The position numbers and the translations under genes were made by a program. This document shows, one piece after another, positions 4,539-5,952 of a DNA stretch of 5,952 nt (the first letter of the stretch is position 1; every line of letters starts with the position of its first letter). The notes under the pieces are model-generated. The model was not told the origin of the DNA, ran no database searches, and saw only the letters and a list, made by a program, of their open reading frames with translations. Origin of the DNA: Coriobacteriia bacterium (lineage in GTDB: Bacteria; Actinomycetota; Coriobacteriia; Anaerosomatales; Anaerosomataceae); NCBI GenBank assembly GCA_016938395.1, contig JAFGUS010000185.1:1-5952 (forward strand), in the 5' to 3' direction.

Positions 4539-5952
4539 ATGGTGAACGTTTCATACGACATGAACGCCCGCCGGCAGGGGCACAAGGCCGGGGGCAGGCG
4601 GAAGCGTCGCCTGCGCCTCTTGAGCGCTGTGCTGGTGGCCGTTCTGCTTCCCATCGCACCCACCTCGGCCCTCGTTCGGGCGACGATCACGATCGACGGC
4701 GCCTTCGCCGACTGGACGCCGGTGTTCGACGACCCGGCCAATTGCCGATACGACCTGGCCGGCGATTCATCCAACACCGATGCCGACTTGACGCTCGTAG
4801 CGACCACTGGTGACGCGGACTACCTTTATACCTACATGCGGCGCGGCACGACGAGCGGTGGCGCTGCGCCTAACTACCTGGTGTTCATCGATCTCGATGG
4901 TGATGGACGCATGGAGGCGACCGACCGCGTCCTTGAATACAGCCTCACCGGAAGCAACACCTTCAGCTCCGCGACGGTCTATTCATACGTGCCGGCAAAC
5001 ACCACCCTCGGCGACGACATCAACGGAACGACACTCCGGACCGACATGAAGAAGTACGGGACCGACCCGGTGCCGCTCCCGACCAGCGGCACGGCCATCG
5101 GTGAGGACAGCGGCTCACAGTTCGAGGGACGGGTCTTGTGGAGCACGCTGGGTGTTCAGCCGGACACGCCGGTCATGCTCCGCTTCTATGCGTCGCAGGG
5201 CAATGCGTCCGACTACGCGGAAACGATCCACCTGGTCGATCACGATGTCACCATCGAACCCGATCGCGCGTTGGGCGCCGCTGCAGGCACCGACGTGGTC
5301 TACGAGCACACGGTCCGCAACACCGGCAACATCGCTTCGCGCTATCGACTGACCGCAACGTCCTCTCGAGGTTGGACGGTCAGTCTCCGCGAAGCCGATG
5401 GCATCACGCCGATCGAGTACGTCGACCTGGCGCCCGGGGCTTCGGCGCTCGTCAAGGCTGTGATCTCGATCCCCGGCACCACGGCGGATGGCACACGTGA
5501 CACGCTCTCGGTGACGGTACGCCACGTCGATACCGCAAACACGATCACTGGCCTGGCATCCGACACCGCCACCGACATCACCACCGTTGGCCCTCTCCTG
5601 GTGGTTCCGGACCAGAGCGGCTCGATCACTTCGGGCGACACGATCGAGTTCGTGAACACTGTCATGAACAACAGTGCCTCGCCGTACACGATCCGGTTAT
5701 CCGCGACGTCCAAGGCAGGGTGGGCCACGCACGTGCTCGACGCGTCGGGCACCACACCGGTGAGCGAGATCACGCTAGGACCGGGAGAGTCGGTGGCGGT
5801 CGTCGTGAGGATCACCACCCCCGCCGGTGCTCCACTCGGCGCGGTGGACGTGACCACCGTGGAGGCGACGGTCGTGGGTGCTCCGGGCATACGTGGGAGG
5901 GGCTACGACACCGTCACCGTTCGACCCGCGCTGACGATACTGCCCGACAGGA
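4539..5952 (+). CDS. Secreted surface protein with CBM9-like domain and NEW3-like repeats (3' end beyond window)
   Basis: Open for 471 codons to the window edge. A basic N-region (RRKRRLR, 20-26) and hydrophobic core (about 27-40, SAVLVAVLLPIA) form a Sec-type signal peptide, probably cleaved around residues 44-48. TITIDGAFADW (49-59) opens a beta domain resembling CBM9-like or DOMON-type secreted modules, to about 235. It contains DLDGDGRMEATD (118-129), which fits an EF-hand-type calcium loop (Asp at 1, 3, 5, Gly at 6, Asp at 12). Two NEW3-like Ig-fold repeats follow, about 236-350 and 351-461, each with a 'V.NT/NS' strand, 'GW' turn and 'L.PG.S..V' strand. A third starts at about 462. NEW3 modules are usually spacers or binding modules in extracellular proteins. 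The ATG at 4539 has GAGG 4 nt upstream and an in-frame stop at 4530; GTG 4542 and ATG 4560 are alternatives. No catalytic domain or cell-wall anchor is visible; these may lie downstream. Confidence 0.85.
   Translation, partial: MVNVSYDMNARRQGHKAGGRRKRRLRLLSAVLVAVLLPIAPTSALVRATITIDGAFADWTPVFDDPANCRYDLAGDSSNTDADLTLVATTGDADYLYTYMRRGTTSGGAAPNYLVFIDLDGDGRMEATDRVLEYSLTGSNTFSSATVYSYVPANTTLGDDINGTTLRTDMKKYGTDPVPLPTSGTAIGEDSGSQFEGRVLWSTLGVQPDTPVMLRFYASQGNASDYAETIHLVDHDVTIEPDRALGAAAGTDVVYEHTVRNTGNIASRYRLTATSSRGWTVSLREADGITPIEYVDLAPGASALVKAVISIPGTTADGTRDTLSVTVRHVDTANTITGLASDTATDITTVGPLLVVPDQSGSITSGDTIEFVNTVMNNSASPYTIRLSATSKAGWATHVLDASGTTPVSEITLGPGESVAVVVRITTPAGAPLGAVDVTTVEATVVGAPGIRGRGYDTVTVRPALTILPDR
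4893..4925 (+). other. EF-hand-type calcium-binding loop within the surface protein
   Basis: Codons 118-129 of the secreted protein read DLDGDGRMEATD, with Asp at loop positions 1, 3 and 5, Gly at 6 and Asp at 12. This is the pattern of a single EF-hand or dockerin-like calcium loop. It sits in a beta domain rather than a helix-loop-helix pair, as is common for isolated calcium loops in exported proteins. Calcium binding is inferred from the pattern only. Confidence 0.5.
5244..5921 (+). repeat. Tandem NEW3-like Ig-fold protein repeats
   Basis: At the protein level, residues 236-350 and 351-461 align as two copies of about 110-115 aa. Shared landmarks are DVTIEPD / LLVVPDQ at the start, VVYEHTVRNTG / IEFVNTVMNNS, YRLTATSSRGW / IRLSATSKAGW, DGITPIEYVDLAPGAS / SGTTPVSEITLGPGES, and VISIPGTT / VRITTPAG. 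A third copy begins with LTILPD at 465. The nucleotide sequences have diverged, so the duplication is old. Confidence 0.75.

Noticed and set aside
4558..4620. Twin-arginine export signal in the surface protein
   Set aside because: There are several Arg pairs in the N-region, but no S-R-R-x-F-L-K-type motif, and the strongly hydrophobic core is more typical of Sec export.
5342..5890. 182-aa minus-strand open frame opposite the surface protein
   Set aside because: Its Val/Ser/Thr-rich composition is the mirror of the NEW3-like repeats on the plus strand, and it has no recognisable domain.

Overview
The window is a GC-rich bacterial segment with tightly packed genes, frequent GTG starts and clear Shine-Dalgarno sites. 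Three things together suggest a high-GC anaerobic actinobacterial lineage, of the Coriobacteriia / OPB41 (Anaerosomatales) type: a V/A-type ATPase locus, a DUF951 zinc-ribbon protein, and an ACT (UPF0237) plus UPF0210 gene pair. A high-GC Firmicute relative is also possible. This placement is inferred from gene content; no rRNA or other taxonomic marker is present.

Layout. Positions 1-1328, minus strand: the start of a V/A-type rotary ATPase operon, with peripheral-stalk subunit H (AhaH/NtpF-like) followed 2 nt later by subunit I. Subunit I runs off the left edge, so only its cytoplasmic half is visible. A 137-bp divergent intergenic region separates this operon from a plus-strand gene (1466-2299) for a membrane-anchored protein with a peptidase M23-type domain. 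That domain has Asp where the first zinc-binding His is expected. Converging on it with a 3-bp gap is a short minus-strand DUF951 gene (2303-2533). A second divergent intergenic region leads to a plus-strand pair: an ACT-domain protein (2639-2914) and a 455-aa UPF0210/DUF711 protein (2960-4327). A 211-bp intergenic region with a strong inverted repeat precedes a secreted plus-strand protein (from 4539, off the right edge). It has a signal peptide, a CBM9-like beta domain with an EF-hand-type calcium loop, and tandem NEW3-like Ig-fold repeats.

How the genes relate. Subunits H and I belong to one ion-pumping or ATP-synthesising complex. The ACT and UPF0210 genes form a recurrent pair whose shared job is unknown; the ACT domain suggests small-molecule (amino-acid) sensing. 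The M23-like protein and the NEW3-repeat protein both belong to the cell envelope but look like separate transcription units. No tRNA, rRNA, CRISPR array, insertion sequence or phage gene was seen. Most of the window is ordinary housekeeping sequence. The points most worth a second look are the altered M23 metal site, the function-unknown ACT/UPF0210 pair, the modular surface protein and the palindrome upstream of it.
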